In this document: positions 34,139 through 44,005 of the stretch, piece after piece
How the letters are laid out: each line of letters opens with the position of its first letter
Numbering within the stretch: position 1 is the stretch's first letter
DNA from: Bipolaris cookei
Lineage: Eukaryota; Ascomycota; Dothideomycetes; Pleosporales; Pleosporaceae
Assembly (NCBI GenBank): GCA_002286855.1
Contig: NRSV01000001.1
Location: forward strand, 1,278,276-1,342,275
Reading direction: 5' to 3'
Length of the DNA stretch: 64,000 nucleotides
Notes under the pieces: model-generated
Databases searched by the model: none
What the model was told of the DNA's origin: nothing
Seen by the model: only the letters and a program-made list of their open reading frames with translations
Translations under genes and position numbers: made by a program

Positions 34139-35092
34139 CTAAAGCTGAGTGATACGTTCTAAGTAACTAATGTCAGAGCGGTCCCATAGCTTGCTAGGAA
34201 GTTTAAACGACTGCTGTTCAGTATATAAGGATAGATCGATTTTTGTGTACAGCAACTGCATACTGAGTTGATTTGTCCACTTCAAGGCTTGAGGAAGGGT
34301 AGATAGGTCGAGTTGTGGCAAGTGCCCAATGGAAATGGCCTATAATTTCGTGTCTAGTTCCACAAGACTCGGCATGTTGAACAACTTCACGAAGAAGGCA
34401 AGCATGGGGGAAAGGTAGAAAAGCGTGTCAAGGTGTAGATGATTGTGTAGCAAGTAGACTTGGCAGCTAAGTAGATGAAAGCAGCATGTTTCATGGGAAG
34501 GGAGGGTGAAAGTGAGGATGAGTGTGGAAACTTGGTTCTTGAGGTCCTACGGAGGAGTTCTAGTGATCTTTTAGAGAACCGTCTTATTGCATGTACAAAG
34601 CTGACACGATTAATTGTTATGGAATGCTAGTTGCTGTGCTGTATACTGTCGACTGTATACAACTCAAATCTCGTATCCGTCAGCCGTTGAGCTCCCCTCA
34701 ACCCCTCATCCACATTCTGCAAGAACCGCCGTAGTCTCATGCCCCATGTGAAACTCGTCGACAGCATCCAAATCGCCAGCACGACGCTGGTACGCCCCGA
34801 CATAGACACCCTTCCTTCTGGCCGCATCAACCATACCAGCCAGAACGTTGTCAAAGTCGCGAAGGTCCTGGTCAAAAGGTGCATTCTGTGCTGCTTTTGA
34901 TTCAAATGTGAGTCGTAGTTCCTGCACGCTTGCAAGGTCAATATCCGCCGGCTGGCTATTAGGGTGCGTGCTGATGTATTCTGGATTTATGTAGAGCAGT
35001 ATAGACATCAATCGCAGCTCATTACTCATTCGATGAAAAGCAGAGTAGTAAATAAGCATGTGCCGTAAACTCCTGGAAATATGATCACCCAT
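34139..35092 (-). pseudogene. F-box family relic: C-terminal fragment plus debris
   Basis: The frame 34706-35092 contains VQELRLTFESKAAQNAPFDQ, AGMVDAARRKGVYVGAYQRR and AGDLDAVDEFHMGHETT. This lines up with the C-terminus of the F-box protein at 25065 (LESIRLIFDFDV...ISVRRIGDIAELYDEHYMGDET). No F-box precedes it. Further along the strand, 34139-34560 gives Leu-rich patches (LLYTKIDLSLYTEQQSFKLP) with stops that resemble internal parts of the same family in scrambled order. This is a rearranged third member that cannot make a full protein. Confidence 0.55.
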
Positions 35093-35370
35093 AAAGCGAC
35101 TATTTGCCTAGCATACTTGAATCTTGATTGAGGTACCCTGGAGAGGCGCAAGTAAACTCGAGGATGCTCGAGCCCGAGTTGAACCCTTTATGTAAAGAGA
35201 AACCAGAACGCCTCTTAGAGAGTGCCGAGAAGTTAAGAGAGAAGACCTATCAGCTATAGGCCATGTGTACAAAGACACGTAGCTGCAACACTATTGGCAG
35301 CGTCAGTCGCATCTAGCTCATTGATTACTTCTGAGTAGGTATCCATGTATGCCTCACTCTCTCAGTGGGA

Positions 35371-36669
35371 CTAGGCATCTGTGACATGCATTATAGACCG
35401 ACCGCAAAGGTCTTTGCTCTCATGGTCCATGTCCCTGTCACTGCTGATGCTAGCGCTGCGCGGCGGGTATTTCTGCGCAAGAGCGCCAATAAGCTTCACA
35501 GCCGTATCGTGGCTTACGAGAGGCTTCAATTCTGGCCATGTTGTGAGGTTGAGGTCGGTGGCCACGACTTTGATGACTAGTTCCTGAAGACGTTTGGGTG
35601 CATTCTGGTCCTTCAGTACGAGTTGGAAGATGACTCCTAAACTGTTGTCGTTCTGATACAGGCTGCATTCGAATAAGCTTTGAAGTGCAGCGCAATGAAC
35701 TGGCTTGCTTTGCAAAAGATCTTTGATGATGGTGTACAGCTTGTTTTCGCAGAACTCAGCTAGCGCTTCAATCCCCCAAAGGCTCGCGAGTTGCAAGGTA
35801 TTGTAGAGCTGCTGCAGGTCCTCACAAGAAAGGGCACCTTTGTAGATCCATTGCATCACGAACTGGACTGCATCCTGTTCGAATCCAGGAACCACAATTC
35901 GCTTTTGGGCTGCAGCTCGCAAAGGATCCTTCTTGGCTGCTTCAAACTCTTTCTTCTCGATCTGGTGGAGTCGAGCAAATAGCTTCTGGACAATCGCATA
36001 CACGCTGCGGGGCTTGATGCATGCCAAGAGCGCTCTGATATCGCTGTCATAAGTGGCAGCGGCGGATTTCCTCGTCTTAACATGTTCTGATGTGATTGCG
36101 TCTTGCGTGGCGACTTCGACCAGCTTTCTGATAGCCTCGTGATACGCTGGCAGTGGGTAGCTATCATACGCAGACATTGTCAGAAGTATAAGCTATCAGC
36201 ACGTCAGTAAGATAGGCTTATGATTATCCTAGATTAGACCCAATGTACCTGCTCCTGGTGATCGCTAGCTTCAGAGTCATCTACAGTTACCTCTGGGAAG
36301 ACACGGGCTGCAATCTTGTTGCGAAGAGCATGAGACTGTTTGTACAACTCCCTTAAGGGCTCTGCCTTGGAGAAGCGCTCTTCGAGTACTCTACTATGGT
36401 GCCGAAGCAGCTCTTCGTGCATCGTAAGTTCAGTGGTGAGATCTTCCCCACAAACAATCGTGACCGGAGTTTGCATGAGCATGCTAGAACTAATGTCAGT
36501 CACGAAACACTGACAGAAAGTAAGATGCTTACTGATGCGGCTTGAAGTCATTAGGCTTAGCAGTGAAAATCGGCGTGATCAGTGGGCCAGACGGCTCTTG
36601 GTAGCTCAGGCAGCCATTTGAATGTCCGGGCGACATATCGGAGTGCGTGTCCATTGGGTCTTGCTCCAT
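35371..36669 (-). CDS. BTB/POZ-type fungal protein, 397 residues, three exons
   Basis: Exons are 36533-36669 (start MEQDPMDTHSDMSPGHSNGC), 36249-36483 and 35371-36192. Introns of 49 bases (36484-36532, GTAAGC to TTCTAG) and 56 bases (36193-36248, GTACAT to TGATAG) keep phase. Exon 2 begins the BTB-like fold (TPVTIVCGEDLTTELTMHEE, LLRHHSRVLEERFSKAE). Exon 3 resumes it after a polar insertion with FEQDAVQFVMQWIYKGAL and LQLASLWGIEALAEFCENKL, the end of a BTB domain, followed by a helical C-terminal region. Such proteins dimerise and often act as adaptors for cullin-3 ubiquitin ligases. No second domain is seen, so the target is unknown. Two separate frames seen here are best merged into this one gene. 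Confidence 0.7.
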
Positions 36670-37446
36670 TGCGGAGACGCTGATGGATGATGCTGATGGA
36701 TGATAGTGATGGGGGAAGGTAATGGATAGAAGAGGCCAATTGGAGTTGACAGAAGAACTTGGATCGTCACTATCAAATCTTTGTCCTTTACCTAAAGCTG
36801 TGGAGTACTCAGCAAGTAAGAGAAGAGTACATTAAGTGGCGTTTTTTTTGAGGTGATCTACAGCTCGTCTCTTACTCGTCAGCAGTGGTAGATCGCGATT
36901 TCACACAATTCAATTCAGACCGTGGTGTCGATATAGAAGGAGTAGATTATTGTGTATGTGTGTGTGTGTCTGTGAAGAGGAAAGCGAGAAATAGGCGTAT
37001 GTGAAGTGACCTTGGTATTTCCCGCATGCTAGATTAGTGTCTGCTTTGTAATTTTACCTGCACTACAATTTAGAATACTAATTTCTCACCTTCCCATCAC
37101 GCATCAAACTTGAACACTCTTTCTACTCCTCGTAAATTTCTTTCTCTCTAACCTTTCAGTTTGCTCAGGCAGACGTGCTGTTCTCTAAGCGCCACTCCTG
37201 AGTCTTCTTGCTCCAGTCAGCGTATTCGGGCTTTTCTTCTTTAGCCCACCTGCTAGCACGCCCACGATTCACGGCTAAGAATTTTAGTGCTGGAGGGCGA
37301 AGTCACTGTAAAGATCCAGGATCGACTACTTGTACCGGTTCGCTGGACAGCTATCGTTCTAAACACGCTGCAAAGCTTTTCAATAGTTGCTCCACCGCCA
37401 CCTTAAGCCAATTGTATCGTCCTATGCCCTCTCGGGACCGCTGCAT
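36670..37446. other. Intergenic with a TG microsatellite
   Basis: The segment between two divergently transcribed genes holds a (GT)n tract at about 36953-36972 and CT-rich stretches near 37080-37200 that resemble fungal transcript leaders. No coding frame is supported. Confidence 0.5.
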
Positions 37447-38419
37447 ATGGGATTTTCACCGTCGCCTCACCTACATTCTATGAAGGGCGATATGATTGGT
37501 CCGAGTGCGTTGTGCAGCAGCCTATCTCTGCAGAGCACCGGCTCTGATGCCGAGGCTGGCTTGCCTCCTACCACCAAGCGCCGTCTCCGACACAATTCAG
37601 CGCCGTCTCCCTTATCAGTACACGACTTTGGATCACAGAGTAACGCTTTTACGGAAGCCTCTTGCATAGATGCACCGACGTCAACAATTATACAGATAAC
37701 TGCACCTCCACAGAAAGCCGCGTTGCTATTGGCATCAGTATCGGCACGTCCCAGGACTGCACCCATGGTCAGGATGTCTGCGGGTCTACAAAGTCTAGAC
37801 ACCAACAAGGGATCATCATATGATTTGAATGATAAGTATGATTATCCTACGAAAAGTACGCACTACTCTTTACTTAGTTCTTGTGGCTAGGTTCGAGGGG
37901 GTTTGGCAGCTCGAGCAGGTATCACGAGAGATTCAGATTCCGCGGAAGACAAGGCTGTATCGACCCTCCAGGGCAAACGGTCTTCGCTCGACGAGCCTGG
38001 CCCTGATACTCCTAAGCGACGTCAGTTTGCGCGTTGTTCTCGTGGTAAGATGCGAAAAATCGTGCGTCACAAGGTCGATCAATGTCCAGAAAGGATTCGG
38101 ACACCGTGAAGAGTAAGTGTGCACTTATTCCTCCGGGAATTCTATAGACAAACATGAAGCTAACTGCGAAGACATTATTCAAAATGCCTCACATACAGAA
38201 TCAGACCAGCAGTTGAGCGCTGTCGTCAGCGAGAGTAAGGAAGGCTTTCCTGTTGAAAATCACGTTATAGATGGGGTTGAAGTTCAGGTTGGCCAAGATG
38301 AAGCGAATAGAACCTTGATGGTAGGAGTCAAGGTTCCTTCTCATAGTGTGTATATGTCCATCTCTTTTCCTTGTCTACTTCGTCTGACTGATGTACAGGG
38401 GCATATTGCAGCAATTTGA
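37447..38419 (+). CDS. Candidate multi-exon gene for a disordered protein
   Basis: ATG 37447 opens a frame MGFSPSPHLHSMKGDMIGPS that continues with a Ser/Thr/Pro-rich stretch (PPTTKRRLRHNSAPSPLSVH). It ends near 37890. Protein-like sequence resumes in another frame at about 37903-38109 (DSDSAEDKAVSTLQGKRSSL, DEPGPDTPKRRQFARCSRGK), then again at about 38150-38340 (DKHEANCEDIIQNASHTESD). A donor GTATGA lies at 37836 and a GTAAGT to CTATAG pair at 38112-38146, but I could not make all phases agree. It is either a gene whose splicing I have misread or a damaged one. Basic patches suggest nuclear location. The family is unknown. Confidence 0.35.
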
Positions 38420-39496
38420 TGCGTCCGGAACACATATCTTCTCGATCGTTCCCCTCAACCGATACTGTTCTACAGATGCCAATCATATGTTCTGTCAGGG
38501 TACACTAACTTCCTCTTCAACGGATTCCCTACATTCTGCTGGTCCTGTATCTTCTCTAGTTATACACATATGAATAGGTGAGCTCGCGAATATGCCATTG
38601 AAGATGCGTTCTCTCAACACGGACTCTGGGCTCTGTGGGTGGTAGTGAGCCAAAGCATGAATAGCATAAATAGTGGCCAAGAGATCTGAGAACTGGCATT
38701 GTGAACTTGGAGAAGTGGGAGGTGTTGTAAAATATCTTTTGCACCCGATTTACCTGGCACTTCGCCTTGCCTGCCCTTCTGCACGTCACTGTTGCCTGCT
38801 GGAAACTTGGCCGATGACCCTAAACACTTCTGTTCTTGCTATCCGCTTGGTACTCGTCCGCCAGAGATAACGCTTTCGCCAACCTATTTAATACCTACTG
38901 CCTAGCAAAGTATAGCGCTTCCCTGACTTTGCGCAAATTAGATCATGTAGGCCAGTTGCGATGTCTTACTTTTGCCTGAGTCAACCAGATAAGAAGGATA
39001 GTATACTACGCGTTATCATGCTGTCTGCGAAGTCTGACGAACCTATTTGTTTGGAACTCTCGCCGTCACATCCCACCAGATACTATGCGAGCCATGTCCT
39101 CGATCGAGCCCGGCGGCTTACCAATGCAACGTCCATGTGCACATAACCCGAAATTCCGATGACACCAGTCAAGGATAAGTGCAGCATAGATAATGGCATT
39201 CTCGAAGAGGCCTAGCTGCCATGAAGGGTCTGCAGTAATCCTCCAGGACGTTGGTTGCCATAGGGCTTGTGTAGAGGAATTTCAGGGAAAGGGATTGTGG
39301 AGACTTCACGCTAGATGAGCCACATTCTGTCGTCATTTCAATTAAGTAAACATGACTTGATCCACTTCCATGACCATAAACATATTTATAGAATTGATTT
39401 TTGGAGCATTCCTCGCCCCCTTCCCTCCCACATGCTTATATGGAGAGTGAGTCGAGAATTGTGCGGATATTAGCTTGACAGAAGACCGATGCAGCC
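38420..39496. other. No supported gene
   Basis: Only short frames occur on both strands (for example 38556-38789 minus, 38961-39146 plus), without domains or splice signals. The last 100 bases are the 3' flank of the PD-(D/E)XK-like gene. Confidence 0.4.
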
Positions 39497-40703
39497 CTAA
39501 TCTGAAGAATTTCCGGCCGATGACGTTTCCTCGTAATCCTCGTCATCGGCTGCTCGTTCCTCCTCTAACGCCTCTCGCTTAGCGTACTTGGCTTCATCAC
39601 TTGACCGGATCTCATCCTCAGGTGTTGGCGACCGTTTCCGCTTCTTGACAGTAGAATCCAAAGGCTCCACATATAGTGTTCCTTGTACACTGTCCTCTGC
39701 ATGCTTGATATATTCACAGAGCTCTTGCCCAGAGATATAGATGTCTGCATTCTTGTCTTCTAGTTCTTTTTTTGCAAAAGCCTCACAAGCGAAGTCGCTC
39801 AGACGGAGCTGTAAGCCGGAACCAACAACGGGATTGCCTTGTTCGTCGCGGAAAGCCTGATAGAAGCATCAGAACATCAAGAACAAACTAAGAATATGAC
39901 GACTGAACTTACCTGATCCTTGACCTCCTCGACGGATTTCAGCGTAGGCCCATCAGGAGTTGCGAATATCTTAGGCCGCCATACCGACAACGTTGCTCTG
40001 CGCGACGTTTTGGGATACGGAAGTTTGAAGCAGATCACCACCCTTATGTTGCCATTTGAGTCCATAAGGTAGTTGTCGGCCAACCTGTTCAACAAGCTCT
40101 TCTTCTGTGAATAGGCGACTTCGATGACGACGCCTGGATATTTTACGCCATCATACCTGAATGAAGCGTCCGGATGGTACCTGGATTTACTGTCCTCGAA
40201 CTTTATCTCAGCTGACCCGGATGGATTCACTTTCGTCGCAAAGTCTGCCAGCTTTCCAGATCCTGAGGCGATATCCTGAATCTGGACCCATATCTTACCC
40301 TCGACCTTGCGGATGAAGCGTTCGTGTATCTCGGCCGGCATGCGAATGAATACTGTTTGCGTGCTGTCGTCGTAGTAAAACCTAACAATACCCATCGTTA
40401 GCTGTGGTCTTCACTTTGTGTCACGACAACGGACCGTAGCTTGTCTCGGATGAAACCCGAAAGCCCTTCTCGCTTAAGTCGTTTTATCAGAGAGTGATAT
40501 CCATGCTTGCCGAGCTTGAATGGCACATTTGGGTCTGGACTGGTGTCTTCTCCTGCTCGCAGGCGTTTGCAAAACTCAACAACGCGTTCAATGGTCGGGA
40601 ACAACTTCTTGTCTGTTGGCGGAGGCGTCAAGGGTTGTTGCGTTGAGCTTAGAGGCGGCGTGACTTCTTGGCGCGGGGTTAGATCTGCTTGCGACATAGC
40701 CAT
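39497..40703 (-). CDS. PD-(D/E)XK nuclease-like fungal protein, 365 residues, three exons
   Basis: Exons are 40435-40703 (start MAMSQADLTPRQEVTPPLSS), 39913-40381 and 39497-39856. Intron 1 (53 bases, branch-like GCTAAC, end TTGTTAG) joins DKLR to FYYDDSTQTVFIRMP. Its donor would be GTCCGT, which is not canonical. Intron 2 (56 bases) is GTAAGT to TATCAG. The core holds IASGSGKLADFATKV, the acidic/basic pair PDASFRYDG and YPGVVIEVAYSQKKSLL, and then NIRVVICFKLPY and ATLSVWRPK. This is the layout of a large fungal family that recalls Uma2-like PD-(D/E)XK nuclease folds. The C-terminal exon is charged (KKRKRSPTPEDE, then EEERAADDEDYEETSS), likely disordered and nuclear. Whether it cuts DNA is not known. 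Confidence 0.7.
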
Positions 40704-40823
40704 ACGCTGTCTTGCATTGTGATGTTGTTACGCGAATGCTCTCTCACGAAGCGCACCGAGATTATGTCGCGCTGCGCACGGACGACTGTTGCTTACTAAG
40801 TCGTACATGACGCCAGGTCACGT

Positions 40824-41250
40824 GCTATGTCACTGGTCAGACGGTATGCACGGGCCTGCTGACATAATTTTGTGTCACCAGGCCACGCAGCGTTTGAGGA
40901 AAAATGGTTCCTCGTTTGGTGAGAGCAGGACGAAAAAAATTGATTTCTTACTGAAACAGTGCCTCATTACTCCACCGTTACATTAGATAGGACGCTGCGG
41001 CAAACTCACATAACAGAATACAAGAAAAATGACCACCTTGGCATATTCTTAAGTGCTCAATAATGCGCGTTGCATGCAAAGTGTCCGCTAGAAGAAGAGG
41101 GGCACTTGCTCATTTTTGAGCGTTTTCACGCCGAGATTGCCCTTCTTGACAAAGACATGCAAAAGAAAAAAACTACCACAATATATCCGTTATACTATGG
41201 TGAATGTCTATCTCCTTCATCGCGCTATCTGACATTCACAGCTGCATGCC
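40824..41250. mobile_element. Second copy of the MITE-like element, inverted and diverged
   Basis: Read on the plus strand, this segment matches the reverse complement of 20640-21042 over some 400 bases. Shared strings include GAGGAAAAATGGT, TTTGGTGAGAG, CATTACTCCACCG, AATGCGCGTTGCATGC, GGGGCACTTGC, GCGTTTTCACGCC and TACCACAATAT. The outer end GCTATGTCACTGGTCAGACG resembles the TIR of the first copy. The opposite end is missing, so this copy is truncated. Confidence 0.7.
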
Positions 41251-42170
41251 ATGCACCTGATTGTCAGACTGCTTGATCTTCTGCATACCAGACAAATACG
41301 AGTTCAATGTTCAGAGCGGATAATGATAAAAAGATACTAAGGCTTAGAATCGTGGAGACCTGAAGCCATGCGACAACTTCGGAGCGGTAAATTAGAGATA
41401 AAATTATCTAACGCTGATGGTGCAGAACTCGCTTCTGATTGTCGCGATGGTGATGATGCAAAGCCAAGATGGCTGGTTTTGATCGAGTAGCCCGCTTGTT
41501 ACAGAATATACACCTTCGTCCGTTGATGGAGAGTCGCAGAGATGCCAAACCCGAAACTGGCTTAAGAAAGGAGACAGAATATCTGTGCGCAGACGACTCT
41601 GCAGAGGTGTCGTGGAGCTCGGCGACCGCTCGCGCGGTGCGATGATCAACTAAAGTTGGCCATTTCAAGGTACGTAAGTAAGTTTGGTGTTGCAGCAAAC
41701 TCGACCGACGCAAGTACAGTAAGTACCTACTACTTACTTAGCCGCGTGAAGCGACGCGCTAGCCGCGCCTTCCCCTGATAGAAGACTACCCGTGAACGGA
41801 ATTGGAAACACAAAACCATAACAGCAGGCGCTAAGCATTTGGGCAAGATCAAACGTTGTGGCCCCCTGCTTGCAGAGGACAGTGTACGCCGCCTTAGGTC
41901 AGCAGTGGCCTTCAAGCCTTCGTCGCCTGTTGTGTATTGTCTACTCGCTTTTCCTGCAAGCTTAATATTTGCCTGAAGGGAGAAAACATACTTTTTATCT
42001 CATCAGCAAGACTTTGTCGCTCGCTTTTTCGGCATCATATCTACTTTCTCAACTTACCCTCGCTCAACAAAGCGCTTGTGGAATGAAGATCTTCCGATGA
42101 TTGACTCTTTCCTACCCTTTCGCCATCGTCAGCGGGGGTGGATACCAAGAATGTTTTAGGTCGGATTTAG
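41251..42170. other. Intergenic; possible secreted-protein start remnant
   Basis: No complete gene is seen. A CT-rich leader-like stretch (42000-42075) precedes ATG 42083, which reads MKIFR and then a stop. Reading on gives LTLSYPFAIVSGGGYQECF, so the whole would resemble a signal peptide but for the stop. This may be an old start of the ORF at 42171. A short palindromic string of AGTAAGTACCTACTACTTACTT lies near 41717. Confidence 0.35.
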
Positions 42171-42764
42171 ATGTTCCTGGCGTATCAGATTGATGGTTTC
42201 AATAGCTCTGCCTTCCAAACTATTGGATTTAGGTGCTTGAGCTGGGACAGGAGCAGAAGTAGTTGTGTGGGTGGCTGGCGTCCGTGCACAACACCCCCAG
42301 CTCGATGTTCATTCGACGAGTGGCAGCGGTTTCTCGGCGGAGGACCAGTGCACAACAGATGGGCTGCGTACCAGCCCGACGGTAGAAGGCTGGATATTCA
42401 ACAGACAGCCAAAATCTGTTACGGCCGGTTCATCACAAATTCCCTCGCTAAAGACCCGCGGGTTCCTGCTCCAAAGCCTCAGGCCGTAATGCAAGGCACA
42501 GACGGAACATACAAAGACCAAATCCAGAAGGTTTCGAAGATCGTCAACGATGCATACAAGAAGTATGGGACCATCGACAATCAGCACTTATGGGTGGATT
42601 ACGATGACGCCGTGAACCAAATCTTGGTGGCACGCACCGGAGACCATGGCCCATACTTGATAAGGGCGGCATGTAAGGAGTTCAACGGAGTTTTCCGCGT
42701 CCACATCCAGAGTTTGGGCCAACATCCTGCTGATAGCAGCGTGGCATGGGAGGCGGTAGACTAG
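42171..42764 (+). CDS. Hypothetical protein, 197 residues; N-terminus doubtful
   Basis: From about residue 45 on, this reads as a well-formed protein: RCSFDEWQRFLGGGPVHNRW, DGRRLDIQQTAKICYGRF, YKDQIQKVSKIVNDAYKKYG and DHGPYLIRAACKEFNGVF, ending WEAVD. Several cysteines fall in the first half. The annotated ATG 42171 gives an N-terminus without signal-peptide character, but a leader-like reading (MKIF, stop, LTLSYPFAIVSG) lies in another frame at 42083. The true protein may therefore have been secreted, and the present copy may carry a damaged or spliced start. I recognise no family. Upstream pyrimidine-rich sequence is consistent with a transcript leader. Confidence 0.5.
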   Translation: MFLAYQIDGFNSSAFQTIGFRCLSWDRSRSSCVGGWRPCTTPPARCSFDEWQRFLGGGPVHNRWAAYQPDGRRLDIQQTAKICYGRFITNSLAKDPRVPAPKPQAVMQGTDGTYKDQIQKVSKIVNDAYKKYGTIDNQHLWVDYDDAVNQILVARTGDHGPYLIRAACKEFNGVFRVHIQSLGQHPADSSVAWEAVD

Positions 42765-42957
42765 AAGAAAACCCGAACTCAGGTGGAACATAACGTTATG
42801 AATAATGCGGATGAGAACATCAGAGATTTCTTGAAACGCTTCTACGAAGGCAGTATCGCTCAAAATCATACTGTAGTAATCAGGTATTTCAGAAGGGCTC
42901 GAGACCAAAATACAGGCTGCAGTTGAATCAATTCTTTCACTGCGTTTACACATGATC

Positions 42958-43545
42958 TTAGTGTACTTCCAAGTAAAGAAAACCACGTGGAGATATCGGA
43001 CGCACCCTATTTTTCCCAAGGATCGTTGGCTGTTTGCCCGTTTTGATATAAAAATGAGAACCTTCTGCTTCGCTCTCTCCTTGTGCCAACTGATCATATT
43101 TGCACTCTAGGTCCACCAAATTTATCTCTTGACTTGCTTTTGGGTCGATCACTAAAATGTTTTCCCTGCCGCAAGGCCAGTCATATTTCACTGAAGCTCC
43201 GTGCCAGTCTCGAAAAGTTTCCCTTTCGCTAACAACCACATGAATCTCTGATACATTTATGAAGTTTTGAAGCTCCCAGTGCTTGTCGCTACGCCACCAT
43301 GGATCAAAGCTATTATCGGCAGTGAATCTCAGTCGTTTGATCATATGTGCAACAGGCCTGAGGACTTTAAGGTGGCTGTGAATGAAGATCGTGTCAATGG
43401 CTAAGTTCAGCCAGATGTAGCGCTGGCGCAGATTCTTTCTCTTGCCTTTGAGTACGATTGGCACGTGAATTTGCAATGCCCTTGCTACATTGGCTAGACA
43501 TAAGTTTTCAGGGTTGTTTCTTGCCGCGATAAACCGCTCTTTGTC
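42958..43545 (-). pseudogene. 2EXR-like protein, C-terminal fragment
   Basis: The reading (LANVARALQIHVPIVLKG, then YIWLNLAIDTIFIHSHLKVL, AHMIKRLRFTADNSFDPWWR and NVSEIHVVVSERETFRDWHG) matches the middle and end of fungal 2EXR proteins. These have a parent-residue block, a x-NxxIDTI(Y/F) strand and a later E(I/V)HVVV segment. The typical N-terminal FxxLPxELRxxIW part is absent. The frame has no suitable ATG and ends upstream near 43550, where similarity to duplication arm A begins. It was therefore probably cut off by that rearrangement. Confidence 0.5.
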
Positions 43546-43554
43546 TTACCTTCC

Positions 43555-44005
43555 AGCATAGAAGGCCGTCACCACCTTAAGCCCTCCTCTCTTACCACTG
43601 CCACCAGCCACTTCCCAGCGTGCGCTTACCTTGATGGCTAGTCGCGGTTCTAGTGCTTTCTCTTCCGCTGTGGACTCAGTGCCCAAGTTTGGCGCCTTCA
43701 CCATCCAACCGTGGTAGCTACTACTGGTCGACCGGTCCGCATCACGTCCACCAGTCTGCCGCCTGCTGCTACTCGATGCTCAGAAAAGGTGTTTGGTCCG
43801 CACGGCTAGCTGATTTCCCGAAACGGCAACCGGTATCCTACTAGCTGCCATGCCACTGCAAGCTCTTTGTAGCTTCCTGCGCTGTTTTAAGGTTTAGCAC
43901 GGTATGAAATCGCGCGTATACTAACATTGCTGCAAGCTAGAAGACAACCATTACTCAAAACTGGCCTTCGCAGCTACATCTCGAAGCCACCTCACTCTAC
44001 ACACA
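43555..44005. repeat. Upstream part of inverted duplication, arm B
   Basis: This segment is the counterpart of 31435-31930 in reverse complement. Similarity includes a divergent exon and the stretch around GTCGACCGGT. It joins directly to the 2EXR fragment on its left and to DUF7924 copy B on its right. Confidence 0.7.
43630..43704 (-). pseudogene. Divergent first exon next to DUF7924 copy B
   Basis: ATG 43704 opens MVKAPNLGTESTAEEKALEP followed by RLAIK, ending at a GTAAGC donor (43629). It aligns with the 31741-31824 exon. No continuing exon is seen before the 2EXR fragment, so the gene body is missing. Confidence 0.4.

Noticed and set aside
35865..35885. TTCGAATCC string as a tRNA B box
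   Set aside because: It lies within the BTB coding exon, with no A box or cloverleaf around it. No tRNA was recognised in the window.
42588..43097. A 169-residue minus-strand ORF beside the 2EXR fragment
   Set aside because: It overlaps the 42171-42764 gene antisense and the better-supported 2EXR reading in another frame.
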